Assembly (NCBI GenBank): GCA_948567375.1
Contig: OX419760.1
Span: 62,678,911 to 62,742,910, forward strand
Length of the DNA: 64,000 nt
Source of the DNA: Lunularia cruciata
Lineage: Eukaryota; Streptophyta; Marchantiopsida; Lunulariales; Lunulariaceae
Direction: 5' to 3'
The position numbers and the translations under genes are program-made. Positions within the stretch are counted from its first letter, which is position 1. Each line of letters opens with the position of its first letter. Of this stretch, positions 10,326-21,370 are shown piece by piece. Under the pieces are notes generated by a model. It ran no database searches. It saw only the letters and a list, made by a program, of their open reading frames with translations, and was not told the DNA's origin.

Positions 10326-13259
10326 AAGTACTAAACACCACAAAAGCCGTCGAAGGTCATTTCTCCGAAACAACAGGGGTAGTCCTTGCCTAGATTTTCA
10401 AGCAGCCGCCCCCCTTTCCTTGTCTTCCTCGAGCTTCACTGTTGTAGGCACATCACACACGAGAGAATGTTTCCGCGACTTCTAGAAGAACGTGAAAAGT
10501 CGCGGTGCGAATCTGGATTTCCGTTGCACAAAGTGACGGAACCAAGAAATGGAGACTTTGTGTCAAACCCCCGCTCGTGGTCTTGACCTCTCACTTTATT
10601 TTAGAGTTGACCGAAGGTGACTTCGAATTTCCAGTCGTCCAATATAGATGGGTCGGATATAAAAGCAGTAATAGACATAACCCACCCCATATTTGGCTCT
10701 TCAAATTGGCCGAACCCCGAGTTGGCAGAAAGACTTGAACACGCCCACACCCACCCACCCACCCCCCCCACCCCCCACTCCTGAAGCATTGACGTGGTGC
10801 GTCAGTCCTATGTGGCAGTGAACACACACGTCAGATCGAGAAAACTGGACCAAGACATCTGAGCAATTGCATGAACAATTTGAAACAATCGCATTGAACA
10901 TTGGTTGCCAGCACGAACTCAATCCATGGCAACTATTACCCCCAACGCTACGTCGGACAACGTGACACTTGGGGGTAGATTAAGTCGAAGTGCCCAATAT
11001 CCGGGTCGGTTAAGTCTTTCACTGGATATGACAGAGGCTTATCTGTTATATAAAATAAAATCATGAACTTGAACGGTTTTGATTTAAGTTTCTGGAGGTA
11101 TGATTGTTGAAAAGCTAGGAACGTCGTAATCTATAGAAATTTTAACTCACTTGTGTGTACTTCTTGCTTAAAACCCTTTTCCATTGACTTTCTTCTTTTG
11201 TTTTGAATGTGATGAAGGGGGAAAAGCTAATCTGATGCATCTTGGAACCTTTTGGTCTATGGAAAGACGTTATTATTTCGTATAAGATTGGGGGTGCTAT
11301 TTTAAAACATAACATTCATGAGTTTTAGAATAGGGCACAAACAAGGGAAATAGAAAAAAGGAAGAGAATCTCTTGTTATTTTTGAGGTAGCTGCTGGATT
11401 CATATGTGTTTCGCGAGGTACTAAACCTTATCAAATATAGGAGTCCATGTGCTTGCAAGGTTACAGTCTGAAGGTAGATTCTTCTATGAACTCTAAAACG
11501 ACAAAGAAAGAAGCAAAGCCAAAGTACCTGACGATCTGAGATCTGAAAACTTCCAGACGAGCTGAAGGTCTTCGATTCTATGGCATGGTCTTCAACTTGG
11601 AAAGGTTGAAGGTGGCCAGTAAAGTCTGACACCCCGGCTCAAAGGTGCAAGTCCTGTAAGCTGTGGGACTGAAAGTAGACTTAGTTTTACTGGCTTAAAC
11701 TTTAAGACTGAGTTCCGCTGATTGGCTCAAACTTTGGTGTACTAAGTTCTCCTTATTGGTTGATACTTTAAGAGTGGTCTCCTCATTGGTGTGGATAACT
11801 GAAGATGACTCAAGACTTGGTCTCCTCGATGGTTTTGATAACTGGAGACCATGTCAGGAGCTTATGGATTGGTCGAGACTGCGATAAAGTATGTCAATAA
11901 GACCAAGCACATCTCTCCTGCAAGCTTAGCGTGAAGTAGTGTCCTTTTCCTAAGGGACAGGAGCAGAAAATGCTCATTAATGGCCAAGGGAAAAGACTAA
12001 TTGTTGATTAAATTAGATGATATTACAAACGTCTTGGTTCCAGGGATGTGGAGGCTGATGATTTGTTTTATCTTCAAACTTTTTTTATCCGGACTGATAG
12101 ACTATCTGAGATACATGTGTATTAGAAATGAAACTGAGTAGATAAGGAAAGTGGGGCTGCATCGTTGAGTCCTCGTGTCGGGGAAAAATAGCAAGTTATG
12201 TGGAAGCACATAAAATAAAATTTTCACTTCTCCACTTTTACGCGGATCGATTTCTATTTAGCTACGAGGTCTAAGTAGCAAATTACCGTGTTCTCCTTTT
12301 CATTCTTCTTCGTTCCCAGCGAAGTTGGTAGAATATTTGGGAAGTTGGTAGAATATTTCCAGGAAGCGAGTTCGTAGCTTCTTGAGTTGTAGTTCAGTAT
12401 TATACGGGAGTTTCAGTCCCAGTCATAACGGGAGTTTTACGCTACAGTCCAGAAAAGTACAGACATCATGCGAGAATTCTCAGGACTATTCAAAAGTAAA
12501 AATAAATTAAATTATATCATTGGAAGTCCGCTAGAACATCGGCGAACAACTTTTATAAGTTACAGGGTCGTTTAAAAGCCAGAAACAGAATCCCAATGTC
12601 ATGTTCATGATATATACGACGTCAATAATTGCTGATTTTCATCCACATTCCGGGTCTGTGGAAAATAGCAATTCAATGATCTCAACACCAAACTATCTTT
12701 ATTTAGGAATGAAAAATTTGATCGGCGCCTGAGTCAGAGTATTTGCACCTCCTTTGTCCCCTGGGACCATGGATCAAGAGAGGGCCATCAACTTGACGTT
12801 CTTTTCGAGTTTTCAAACACCAGTTCGGAAGTTTCAATAATTTACAAAACTTGGTCAAACCTAACGGTATTTATTTACCTCGTCTTGAAAGAACAATGTG
12901 ACTCTGCAACATGGAATCTCGTTGTTCTGGCCGACGCTTGTTCATCTTACTGCTCTCGACTGCAATGCGGCTTGCAAGCTTACACGTCTGAAGAATATGT
13001 CTCTCAAGCGCTGGTTTTCTTAAGGACCAGGTGATTCTACCAAAGCTAATTTCGTTTGCTCGTATATTAAAGCAAGTGGTCCCACCCGCACAAAATTCCG
13101 TCGTGCTTTTTATAGATGAATTTTAAGTTTCTCCCATGAGCATAATATAGCATTCAATATCCACAGTTGTATGCATCATTTGATAAAAGAGGCGTGTTTC
13201 CCCGAAGAAACCAGAGGCTGCATTGAACATAGTGTTAGTGGGTAATAGATGGGCGGGAG
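10326..13259. other. No recognisable gene; one C-rich tract
   Basis: Overlapping ORFs at 10,091-10,922 are not recognised. A C-rich simple tract lies at about 10,743-10,782. From 11,640 to 11,880 there are loose repeats of a ctcctcattggttgataact-like phrase. A 111-codon minus ORF at 11,297-11,632 has no recognisable domain. Confidence 0.4.
10743..10782. repeat. C-rich simple tract
   Basis: A run of (C)nA units, including cccacccacccacccccccc. The complementary G-rich strand has four or more G-runs of three or longer, so it could fold as a G-quadruplex. Confidence 0.8.
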
Positions 13260-15710
13260 CGAGATGTGACAGCGAGGACATGAGAACAGAAGCCGTTCGA
13301 AGAATGGGAATCTAGAACTCATTCAATGCATATGAAGTGCAAATGAAATGTAAACATGATATTGAGAAATGAAGACAAAAGCCGTTCGAGGAACGAACGA
13401 TCCAGAACTCATTAAATGCAAATCAGATACATGATATGTAATGTATACAAAAATTGTGCAAGACGAAATTAGTATAAAACCGGGAAAGAGATGAAATGGA
13501 AACAACTGATCGAATGTAAGCAGAAGAAAACGCCATCTAGAAGCAGTTAAAGAGCAACACTTGTATACCAGTAGCATGCACCGAATAAACGGTAACAGAT
13601 AAATAGCGCATGTATGCATGATATTAGGACATGAGAGCAGAAGCCGGTCGGCTTCTGCTCTCATGTTCGAAGAACGGGGGGTCCAGAACTCAATAAGTGC
13701 ATATGATGTGCGAATGAAATGTAAACATGATAATGAGCAAATCGAGATGAGTAATAAAGCCCTAAAGGAAATGAAGTATAAGATATCTAAGATATCAAAT
13801 GTAAAGCTAAGCACAAACGAAATATAAGTATTTCCTGATCAATAGCAGTAGGGAAGTGATATACATATGGGGCAGAAATCATGTATAGGAACCATGAAAA
13901 CAGATCAACAAAGGTGGGGTGGAGCGAAGTGAGAGAAGAACGCATGGTATCTTGGCTGAGATGGAGCGAAACTTCAAAGGACTGGATAGAGTATATAGCA
14001 AGTCTTGCTTGTTATACATCATGTAATCGATAAGCGCTGAGCAAAACACGTAGTGAAATAGAGCCCATGTAATCGAAGACCAACAAGCAAGACTTGAAAG
14101 ATAAAGTGATCTGAAATCGGAAGACTGCGCAGAAATCATGTATAGGAACCATGAAACAGATCAACAAGCGTGGGGTGAAGCAAAGTGGGAGAAGAGTGGA
14201 TGGTATCTTGGCTGAGATGGAGCGAGGCGTTAGAGGACTGGACATTGGCAGTAGTTGAGGATGGATGGAGTGGGGCGAAGTGCGAAAAGAGGATTGGAAG
14301 GTGTCTTGGTTGAGTCGGAGCGAGACGAAAGGGGACTGGGTATGAGAAAAAGAGAGTAGAAGGCGCTGAGAGAACGGAGGAAGTCGAGCGAAGCGTTAGA
14401 GGACTGGATATGAGTATATCGCTCCATGCGTTATGAACGCTTGAGTCCTAAAACACCAAACACAGAAGGAAGCAGATGGCGATCATAGTAAACCGTCACC
14501 AGAGCACTTATGACTTCAACAGTGCCTAACGCAGTGCCGAAGTAGCGGAGCGAATGTCAGTACCCCTCGTGCCCAGTTCCTGTTCAAAGCTCATAAGTGT
14601 CAAGGAAAACTCGGTTGCTTCCAAAAGTGCTGCTCAAAAACAGTAGCAGTGTTGAGAGAAAATGCTGTTGAGAGAAGACTGCTGAAATAGATATTTGAGC
14701 AGAAGGAAAAAGAAAGAGAACAAAACGCACCTGGTGAAAACCTGAAAGAAGACCGAGATTAGTAGAGAGGCAATCATAACAGCAATTCTAGAGCAAAAGC
14801 AAAGAGAAAATTAGATGAAGTCAAAAGAGGCAGTAGAAAGCGCAAATCGAAGGGATAAGTAGAAATGATAAAGATAAGACAGAAACCAAATGAAAACCGA
14901 AAGAAAGATGGAGGAAGGAAAGAGGGGATTCGAAGAAGAGAGGAGAGCCTCGGATGCTCTTGGGCGATGGGTGACAAGCCACGTGGAGTAGGGTTTCCAG
15001 AACTTATTGAATGCAAATGAGATACATGATATGTAATGTATACAAAAAATGTGCGAGAAGAAATTAGTATAAAACCGGGAAGGGAGATGAAATGGAAATA
15101 ATTGATCGAATGTAAGCAGAAGTAAACGCCATCCAGAAACAATTAAAGAGCAACACTTGTATACCAGTAGCATGCATCTAATAAACGGTAATAGATAAAC
15201 AGCACATGTAGTGAAAACAGCTCAACGGGGACACGACGACCTAACGAGCGAGACGAGAAAGATTATGTTGATCTGAAGTCGGGAATCGTGTAGAAGCCGT
15301 GGTGTTAGCCAAACAGCGCATGTAGTGAAAAAAGCTCAACGGGGAAACGACGACCTAACGAGGCAGAAGAGAAAGATTAAGGTCAATCTGAAGTCGGGAA
15401 TCATGTAGAAGCCATGAAATCGACAGTCGAGGAAGACAGTGGAGTCAGGCAGACCGAGAGTATGAAATCGCTCAGAGAACGGGACTGGATATTGAACGGG
15501 ACTTAGGGACGAGGTCGGGACTGGATATGTGTATATCACAGCAGGTTCTATGACGAGGTTCTATGACCACACGAGTCCCGAGAAGCTAAACACTAGAGGA
15601 GTGCAGTGATAGTACGTATCCTGGTCACACACAGTGCCGAAGGGCTAGGCGAATGCCAATACCTCTCGGTCCTAGTTTATGTTCGAGAGCTCATGAGGAC
15701 CCAAGGCAAT
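13260..15710. repeat. Block of degenerate direct repeats
   Basis: Several phrases recur. A ~215-bp unit at 13,402-13,615 (ccagaactcattaaatgcaaa to gataaatagcgcatgta) recurs at 14,998-15,213. A second unit (gcagaaatcatgtataggaaccatgaaa...gctgagatggagcga) is at about 13,870-13,990 and 14,130-14,245, with a weaker third copy near 14,258-14,345. A ~115-bp unit is tandem at 15,193-15,420 (tagtgaaaa...agctcaacgggg...gacgacctaacgag). A phrase with cagtacccctcgt is at about 14,535-14,600 and 15,636-15,703. ORFs in the block (for example 13,323-13,814, 163 codons) are low-complexity Phe/Leu/Ser-rich and share no domain. Confidence 0.7.
13629..13666. repeat. Perfect 18-bp-arm palindrome
   Basis: acatgagagcagaagccg is followed by two bases and then its exact reverse complement. 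One arm resembles the gacatgagaacagaagccg phrase at about 13,278, so the palindrome looks like an inverted duplication of a repeat-block phrase. Confidence 0.95.
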
Positions 15711-15730
15711 GTGGTTGAGACTACATACTA

Positions 15731-16077
15731 TGTTAGTTTTGATAATCTCTAGTTTAGTAACTAAATACATGATTAATATTATATTAGTTCTGATAATCTC
15801 TAGTTTAGTGACTAGATACCTGATTAGCCTACATACATGATTAAAGTGAAATGAGTGCGCAACCCTAATTAGGGCTATGCAAAACAACTTTCTAGGGTTT
15901 GCTTGTGCATATATATATATAAGTGTTCTCTGCTCATGTTAAGGTAAGTTCTCAAACAAGGATCATTCCCGACACCTTGTATCTTGTTTTGGTTGTGTTC
16001 TATGCTGCTTACCATTGGGGTACTTTTCATTCTACATGAATGCTATTGTATACTATCTTTGAAGGCTCTGAGAGAGA
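15731..16077 (+). repeat. Copia 5' LTR, first part
   Basis: Matches the start of the 3' LTR at 30,289 (cttgtgcatatatat, ggtaagttctca, caaggatcatt, ctatgctgcttaccat). It breaks after ctctgagagaga at 16,077, where the gypsy element begins. A segment near the start (attagttctgataatctctagtttag) is duplicated relative to the 3' LTR. Confidence 0.9.
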
Positions 16078-16201
16078 TGTCGTGCATATATATATCGCTA
16101 CACAAGATACATCGTTGTCAACAACATACATCGTTGTCAACATCATACACTATAGAAGCACAACTCACACATAAGTCATACATAGACTCTAAAGTGCCAC
16201 A
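16078..16201 (-). repeat. Direct repeat outside gypsy 3' LTR
   Basis: Runs from tgtcgtgcatatata to ctaaagtgccaca and matches 16,654-16,758 on the inner side of the LTR (tgtcgtgcgtatata to ctaaagtgccaca). It includes a doubled acatcgttgtcaac phrase. It is part of the insertion, because the copia sequence stops exactly at its outer end. Confidence 0.9.
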
Positions 16202-16651
16202 ATAATCAGATTGCTTACCACTCTCAACTCAACTCAACTCAGATCAGTACTTGATCTGTCACTCTAAAAACTGCCAACAACTGGCCACTGATTACAATCA
16301 AGCAACACACACTCAAGCATAGAGAATCCAAGTGATGCTCGCTGGCCTCTGTCCACCACAGCTAGGAACTCGAAGGCTCAACATCAGAGAAGTGAGCTCT
16401 TTGGAGCTCACTTCGAAACTATACCCCCTAGACTCGAGCTAGCTCCGAAACCCTAACGGTCCCGCTGACGGCACACTTGACAGTGCGAACGATGCAAAGT
16501 GACGGTGGGCCCCACCGTGAAGTCAGCACCCCGAACACAAAATCTAACCATCGGAAAGTAGTCTTTGAGAAACTGTTGAAATAACTCTAACTACTATCAC
16601 TGGAACTCCAATGTTTGAGCATCTAGATGCGGCATTACAAATGGCGTGACA
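16202..16651 (-). repeat. Gypsy 3' LTR
   Basis: Closely matches the 5' LTR at 25,487-25,928. On the minus strand it begins TGTCACGCCATTTG. It is enclosed by two direct repeats (16,078-16,201 and 16,654-16,758). Confidence 0.9.
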
Positions 16652-16653
16652 CT

Positions 16654-16758
16654 TGTCGTGCGTATATACATCGCTACATAACATACATTGCTGTCAACAT
16701 CATACACTATAGAAGCACAACTCACACATAAGTCATACATAGAGTCTAAAGTGCCACA
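16654..16758 (-). repeat. Direct repeat inside gypsy 3' LTR
   Basis: Sister of 16,078-16,201. It lies between the end of the PHD-coding part and the 3' LTR. The same pair flanks the LTR of the second copy at 52.7-53.3 kb. Confidence 0.9.
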
Positions 16759-16928
16759 ATCGCCCTCCCTAGTTGGCGGTTAGGTCCCTCTAACTCCAGA
16801 TAGCCATCTACTCTAAGTATATGATATACCCTCTAATGGGCAAAGATCAGGAGGCCGGGTGCTATGGAGCCCCATTGTTAGTCGCCTGTCTGCAATCTAT
16901 ACCATATAAAGAATGAACTAGCTATAAG

Positions 16929-17261
16929 TCAAGTATATCTAGGACATAACCACTGTCTCTGAGGAACCACCATGAGAGGAGGAGTCATACATGCCATATG
17001 CCATCCTCTCAAATCGCTATCACACACTAACATAGTAGTAGCTCCACCAGAAGAGCCACATAACATACACCTCAAGCCCGCACGTACAAGTGCCAAGCTT
17101 GGGTCCATAGTACCATCAATGTTTGGAAGGTGGCATGGCGTACAATTGCGCACATGATCCTTCCAAACAACACCATCACGTCCTTCTAACACAAGGACTC
17201 CAGATGGCAAAACCTCGCACACTCTCAAGATACTACTGCCGTTAGAAACATCAAGTATCAT
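16929..17261 (-). pseudogene. Integrase C-terminal region with PHD finger
   Basis: The ORF begins in the SH3-like tail of the integrase (SSILRVCEVLPSGVLVLEGR and VWKDHVRNCTPCHLPNIDGT). At the very end is a PHD finger: C-x2-C (CMLC), 11 residues, C-D-S-D where the fourth ligand is Asp, then W-H-x2-C (GWHMAC), then WLCPRY, where the last ligand is Tyr. The copy at 53.5 kb keeps Cys at both places. PHD fingers bind histone H3 tails; most plant gypsy elements of this kind carry a chromodomain there or nothing. Here the family ends directly after the last zinc ligand. Confidence 0.88.
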
Positions 17262-17339
17262 TGATGCCGTCTGATGTAGATATACATAGTCGCCTGGATG
17301 AAATCGACGGATTGAGGGTCTACAACCTCCTCAAATGGT

Positions 17340-18260
17340 AGCATATCATAAAGTATCTCTATGTTGAGCAATTGCCAAGTTCTCAAAGGCCATCGGCATC
17401 ACTCTCCGAAAGATCTCTGCCCGCTGAGAACATGCGCTCATCCATACATCGAGGTCATCCAAGTCCAAAACTACAGTAGCATCTTGACGAATGGCTACAG
17501 GTAAATCTGGATCTCGTCCATCGAGTAGAAAGTATGGAGAGAAGGATGCTAAGGAGGCTTGCCGGCTGAACCAATAGCCCATGGCCAACCAAGGTAACTG
17601 GAGATCCCAATCTCCCAAGTGGCCTCTCTACAAACTATACTTTTACAATCCTCTCTTCACCGTCTGAACCACTCTCTCTGCTAAGCCATATGCCTCAGGG
17701 TGATCTCAGGATGTAGTACAATGATCAATCAAAGCCTTGTCACACAAGACCTGAAACTCCCCCAAGAACTCTGTACCCTGATCAGTCAAAACCTCAGCTG
17801 GTGCACCAAAATGACTAAGAACTCGATCCAGGAACGAGTAAGCTGTCCCTTTACTAGACTTGTCAAGAAGTGCCACCAAATCAATCCACTTGGAGAAGTG
17901 CTACACCATCACCAAAACATATCGATGATGTCTCACAGTCAATGGTAAAGGTCCAGCAAAGTCCAAACTCCAACGATAACCCAATCCCATGATAGGTAAT
18001 GGGTGTAACTGTGGTGTAGGAGCATTGAATGATGCTCTAACTCGGTCACAAACCACACATTTGGCAATAAACTACTGTACCTTGGTCTGCATACCGTGCC
18101 ACCAATAATGACTATGGAGTAAGCTATATGTCCGCTTTACTCCAAAATGTCCTAGCTCCTCATGAGCATGACAGACCACCTGTGGTCTCTGTGCTGGCAG
18201 TGGTACTTCTCGCACTCTACCATCCTCCCATACACGCAAAAGGTGTCTGCCCTCCAATCT
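17340..18260 (-). pseudogene. Gypsy integrase, broken
   Basis: The zinc-binding HHCC part is at 18,257-18,030 (CHAHEELGHFGVKRTY, then CVVCDRV). The catalytic core follows with SLDFAGPLPLT (about 17,965), LTDQGTEF (about 17,785) and GLAERVVQT (about 17,680), giving Asp, Asp and Glu in the expected DDE arrangement. The ORF 17,618-17,346 carries the downstream region (LPWLAMGYWFSRQASL...SPYFLLDGRDPDLP). Stops occur between these pieces. Integrase would join the cDNA to the genome. Confidence 0.88.
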
Positions 18261-18689
18261 AAACTACCTGGCTTGCTGAAGAACACAGTCTCTCTCCTTG
18301 GCCCCAACTGTGCCATCCACAACACCAGTGCGAAGATAGTCCATCACTAAGACATCATCATGAATGTCTCCCTGAACGGTACCAATATCTTCACTCTCTG
18401 GATCTATGACCTCAATAACTCCTCTTGTATGCGCTAAGAGAGATACCACCAAAGCCTCTGCAAATATACACAGAAAGACCGATGCATGCCAACCTGGTTC
18501 CATCTCCTCATCTGTCTCACCATGCCAACGTGCTCCGGTCTGATCTTGCTGGTTGGGACATGGGTTTCTACTCAACCCATCTGCATCATGGTTCACCACT
18601 CCAAGTCTGTGAACAACCGTGAAATCATACTCCTATAAAATCAGAGCCCATCGTGCAAGCTTCTCTGAAAGCTTGTCGGACTCCATCAA

Positions 18690-19990
18690 CCACTTCAGCT
18701 ACTGATGATCAGTGATGAGAGTGAAAGGGTTACCAAATAGATAACATCGGAAATGTGCTACTGCCCAAACTGATGCCAAGCACTCTCCCTCATATGAACT
18801 ATACTTTGCCTCCACTGAATTGTTGGAGCGACTAGCATAGGCCACCACAAACTCCTTCCCCTCATCATCATGTTGGGTGAGCACCTCTCCAAGCCCCAAC
18901 ATACTCCAATTAGTGTGAACCTAAAATAGTCATCCCTTGATCGGTCTCCTCAAAATAGGAGCAGATGTCAACCTCTCCTTGAGCTCTACAAAAGCTCTCT
19001 CCTGCTCATCTCCCCAACACCACTCCTGTATAAGCTTGGTCAGCTTTGTCAAGGCCTTGGCAATGACACTAAATCCTCTAACATAGCGGCAATAGAAGTT
19101 CACCAACCCAAGGAATGCTCGCACTCTGTTCACATCCGTAGGCCAAGGAATACGTGCAATAGCCTCCACCTTGGTCTGCTGGACACCAAGTCCTCCGGAG
19201 TAGATAGTGTGACCCAAACACTCAACCTGCTCGTAGAAGAACCTACACTTCCCAAGATGTAATTTGAGTCCATGAGATCTCAACCTCTCAAACACCTCCA
19301 ACAACTGTCTCTCATGCTCCTCTACAGTAGTGCTATAAACAAAAAATGTCATCAATATAGCACCGAGCAAAATCCAATCCAACTAGGATCCTATCCATGA
19401 CCCTCTGGAACAACAGGAGCGTTCTTCAACCCAAATGGTAAGAACCTCCACTGATAGAACACATCCTTGCCATGAGGATCAATAGCCCAGAATGCTATCG
19501 TGGACTTATTGTCCTCTCTGATCGGCAACTGATGATATCCCGCTTGAAGATCCAAAGTACTGAAGATCTTTGCATGCCTAATCGCATCAAAACTCTCCTC
19601 CGTTGTAGGCATAGCATATCGATCAACCCTGTTCTATCGGTTGATAGGACGGTAATCTCCACACATCTGCCTATTTGTATAGTTGCCATGCATATCCTTC
19701 TTGGCTGGCATCACTGTCGCTGATGCATACTCTCCATGTGAAATCTCCACCAAACCAGCCTCAAAAAGGTCACTACTCCGGCTCTGAATCAATGTCCTCT
19801 CCATCTCACTATATCTATAAGGACGTCGGAAAACTGGTGTGTCGCTAGTCAGCTCAATCCGTATACCAGGTCCCTTTAGAGCACCCAAATCCTTCATACT
19901 GAAGGCAAAACAACTCGTGTGACTCCTCAATAACCTCCAAACCCTCTGTCTTTCCTCTCCAGTAAGCTTGGGTCCAAGATCTGGCTCCCA
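18690..19990 (-). pseudogene. Gypsy reverse transcriptase and RNase H, broken
   Basis: RT starts near 19,930 with IRIELTSDTPVFRRPYRYS and MCGDYRPINR, then KIFSTLDLQAGYHQLPI (first Asp) and WRFLPFGLKNAP. The catalytic YIDD is encoded at about 19,360-19,340 but lies in another frame after a frameshift. The ORF 19,382-18,930 has GLKLHLGKCRFF, LGHTI and RVRAFLGLVNFYCRYVRGFS, the usual RT connection. RNase H is at 18,902-18,699 with VVAYASRSNNSVEAKYSSYEGECLA and FTLITDHQ. RT copies the RNA into DNA and RNase H removes the RNA strand. Confidence 0.9.
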
Positions 19991-20359
19991 AGTATTCCCT
20001 GTAACTGTAGTAGAAGTGGAAGACGTACTGACTGACTGCTACATTGGGCCCTTGGGAGCAATAGTGTCATGCTCCCGACCACTAGAGGTCCTAACCTTTG
20101 TGTGAAAAACTCCCTCCACTCTAGCTGCAAGCTCCACACGTCCTCTAGCTGCATCTTATGTGGACCAAGGGTGTAATGCAAGTAGCCCACGCTCACCTAG
20201 ATGGACTCCAAGTAGACCACTCTCCCTAGTAGCTACTAGATGTGTCCCAAGAATACCATGTCCACTCAGTCCATCGCCCCCAACATGTGCCTGAATTGTC
20301 TCGATAGGCACAGGGCTCACAAGTGTCTGAGTGGTGATGCCTATCAAGTGCATCCTACG

Positions 20360-21370
20360 CTGCTCTGCCAAGCCAAGGCTCACAATCCAAGTCAAACAGT
20401 TCATGTCCATAGCCTGACCTAACACTTGACGCCTGGATGCCTCTGACAATACTAGAACAGCGGTAATACCGGTGCAAAAACCCATCGCCCGCTCTCTCTC
20501 ATCAGCGTTGGGCTCCACCAATTGTTGTAACTGTGAGTCCCAAACAAGTCCAGGTCCTCCCTCTTGAAAAGCATGAGAGCTTGGGAAACTCATGAGTGTG
20601 GGAAATGTAGCTCTAGGTTGTACAACTAGGTTCACCACTGCCATAGGTGACCTATCAGCCACTACCACTGTCTAAGATTGACGCCCAACATCCAAGATAT
20701 CATCAACAAGGATGTGGTCAAGTCACTGAATCCCATCATAAGCGCGCTATAGAACCTCTCTGGATAAGAGGTTCGTCCACCAAATACGAAGATGATGAGC
20801 CCGTGATCCCACTCTAGCTACATCTAACAATACAGCAGGTCCCATCCAAGATGGACCTGATGTGTACTCGCCACCACTCTAGTGCGAGAATCACCCATCA
20901 AAGGGACGTTCTCCAAAAGGTAAGCTGGAGAAACGGATTGATGAACCTGGAGATGTCATAATATCCGTAACATCTCCCAAAACATACCAGAATGGGGATC
21001 CTGAAGACCTAATCCTCTACCAGCACGTGTATGTCCCTGACATGGCTATCCAAAAATCACCAAGTGAATAGGCCCATGTCTCTCTAGGTCATGCGCCCCC
21101 CAGTAAGGAAATGTCTCCTGGTAGGGCCTTCTGGTAACCTCTGACTGTTGACATTGGTAATAACTTCGGATACCGATAGGCCAAGTGTGCCACATGATGT
21201 AGAGAGACTCGCCTAGTTGTCTCATCTCTCTCTACATACAAGTACCTCTGTACTCGTATACCCACCTATAACACCACAGCTAGTTCGATGCTGATCCCAC
21301 CAAACAACTCCAATAGGCATATCCTCTCTATTGGATACTGCCAAGCAATGAGTGTGGTATCCAGAGGTGT
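20360..21370 (-). pseudogene. C5 DNA methyltransferase domain, DNMT3-like, in gypsy pol
   Basis: The motifs of a cytosine-5 DNA methyltransferase occur in order. Motif I is LLELFGGIS (about 21,316-21,293), the AdoMet site. Motif II is YVERDE (about 21,240). Motif III is LPGDISLLGG (about 21,125-21,096). Motif IV is PCQGHTRAGRGLGLQD (from 21,045), with the catalytic Cys. Motif VI is AYLLENVP (20,926-20,903), with the catalytic Glu of ENV. Motif VIII is LLDVARVGSRAHHLRIWW (20,842-20,785), close to the DNMT3 pattern DAxxVSxAHRxRYFW. Motifs IX-X are ERERAMGF and RRQVLGQAMDMNCLTW (20,510-20,390). The order is I to X, unlike permuted plant DRM enzymes. The enzyme would methylate cytosine in DNA. 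Broken here: a TAG after motif I, a frameshift before motif IV, Trp->TAG just before PCQ, and later stops. Confidence 0.9.

Noticed and set aside
13323..13814. 163-codon minus ORF with hydrophobic stretches
   Set aside because: Lies in degenerate repeats; Phe/Leu/Ser richness follows from AT/GA-rich repeats, and the similar ORFs at 14,774-15,173 come from the repeated unit.
13260..15710. CRISPR-like or satellite array
   Set aside because: Repeats are long, unequal and not regularly spaced; a plant nuclear context makes CRISPR implausible.
20360..21370. Bacterial contamination as source of the methyltransferase
   Set aside because: It is inside a gypsy pol frame, between protease and RT, with the same decay pattern as its neighbours, and motif VIII is of DNMT3 type.
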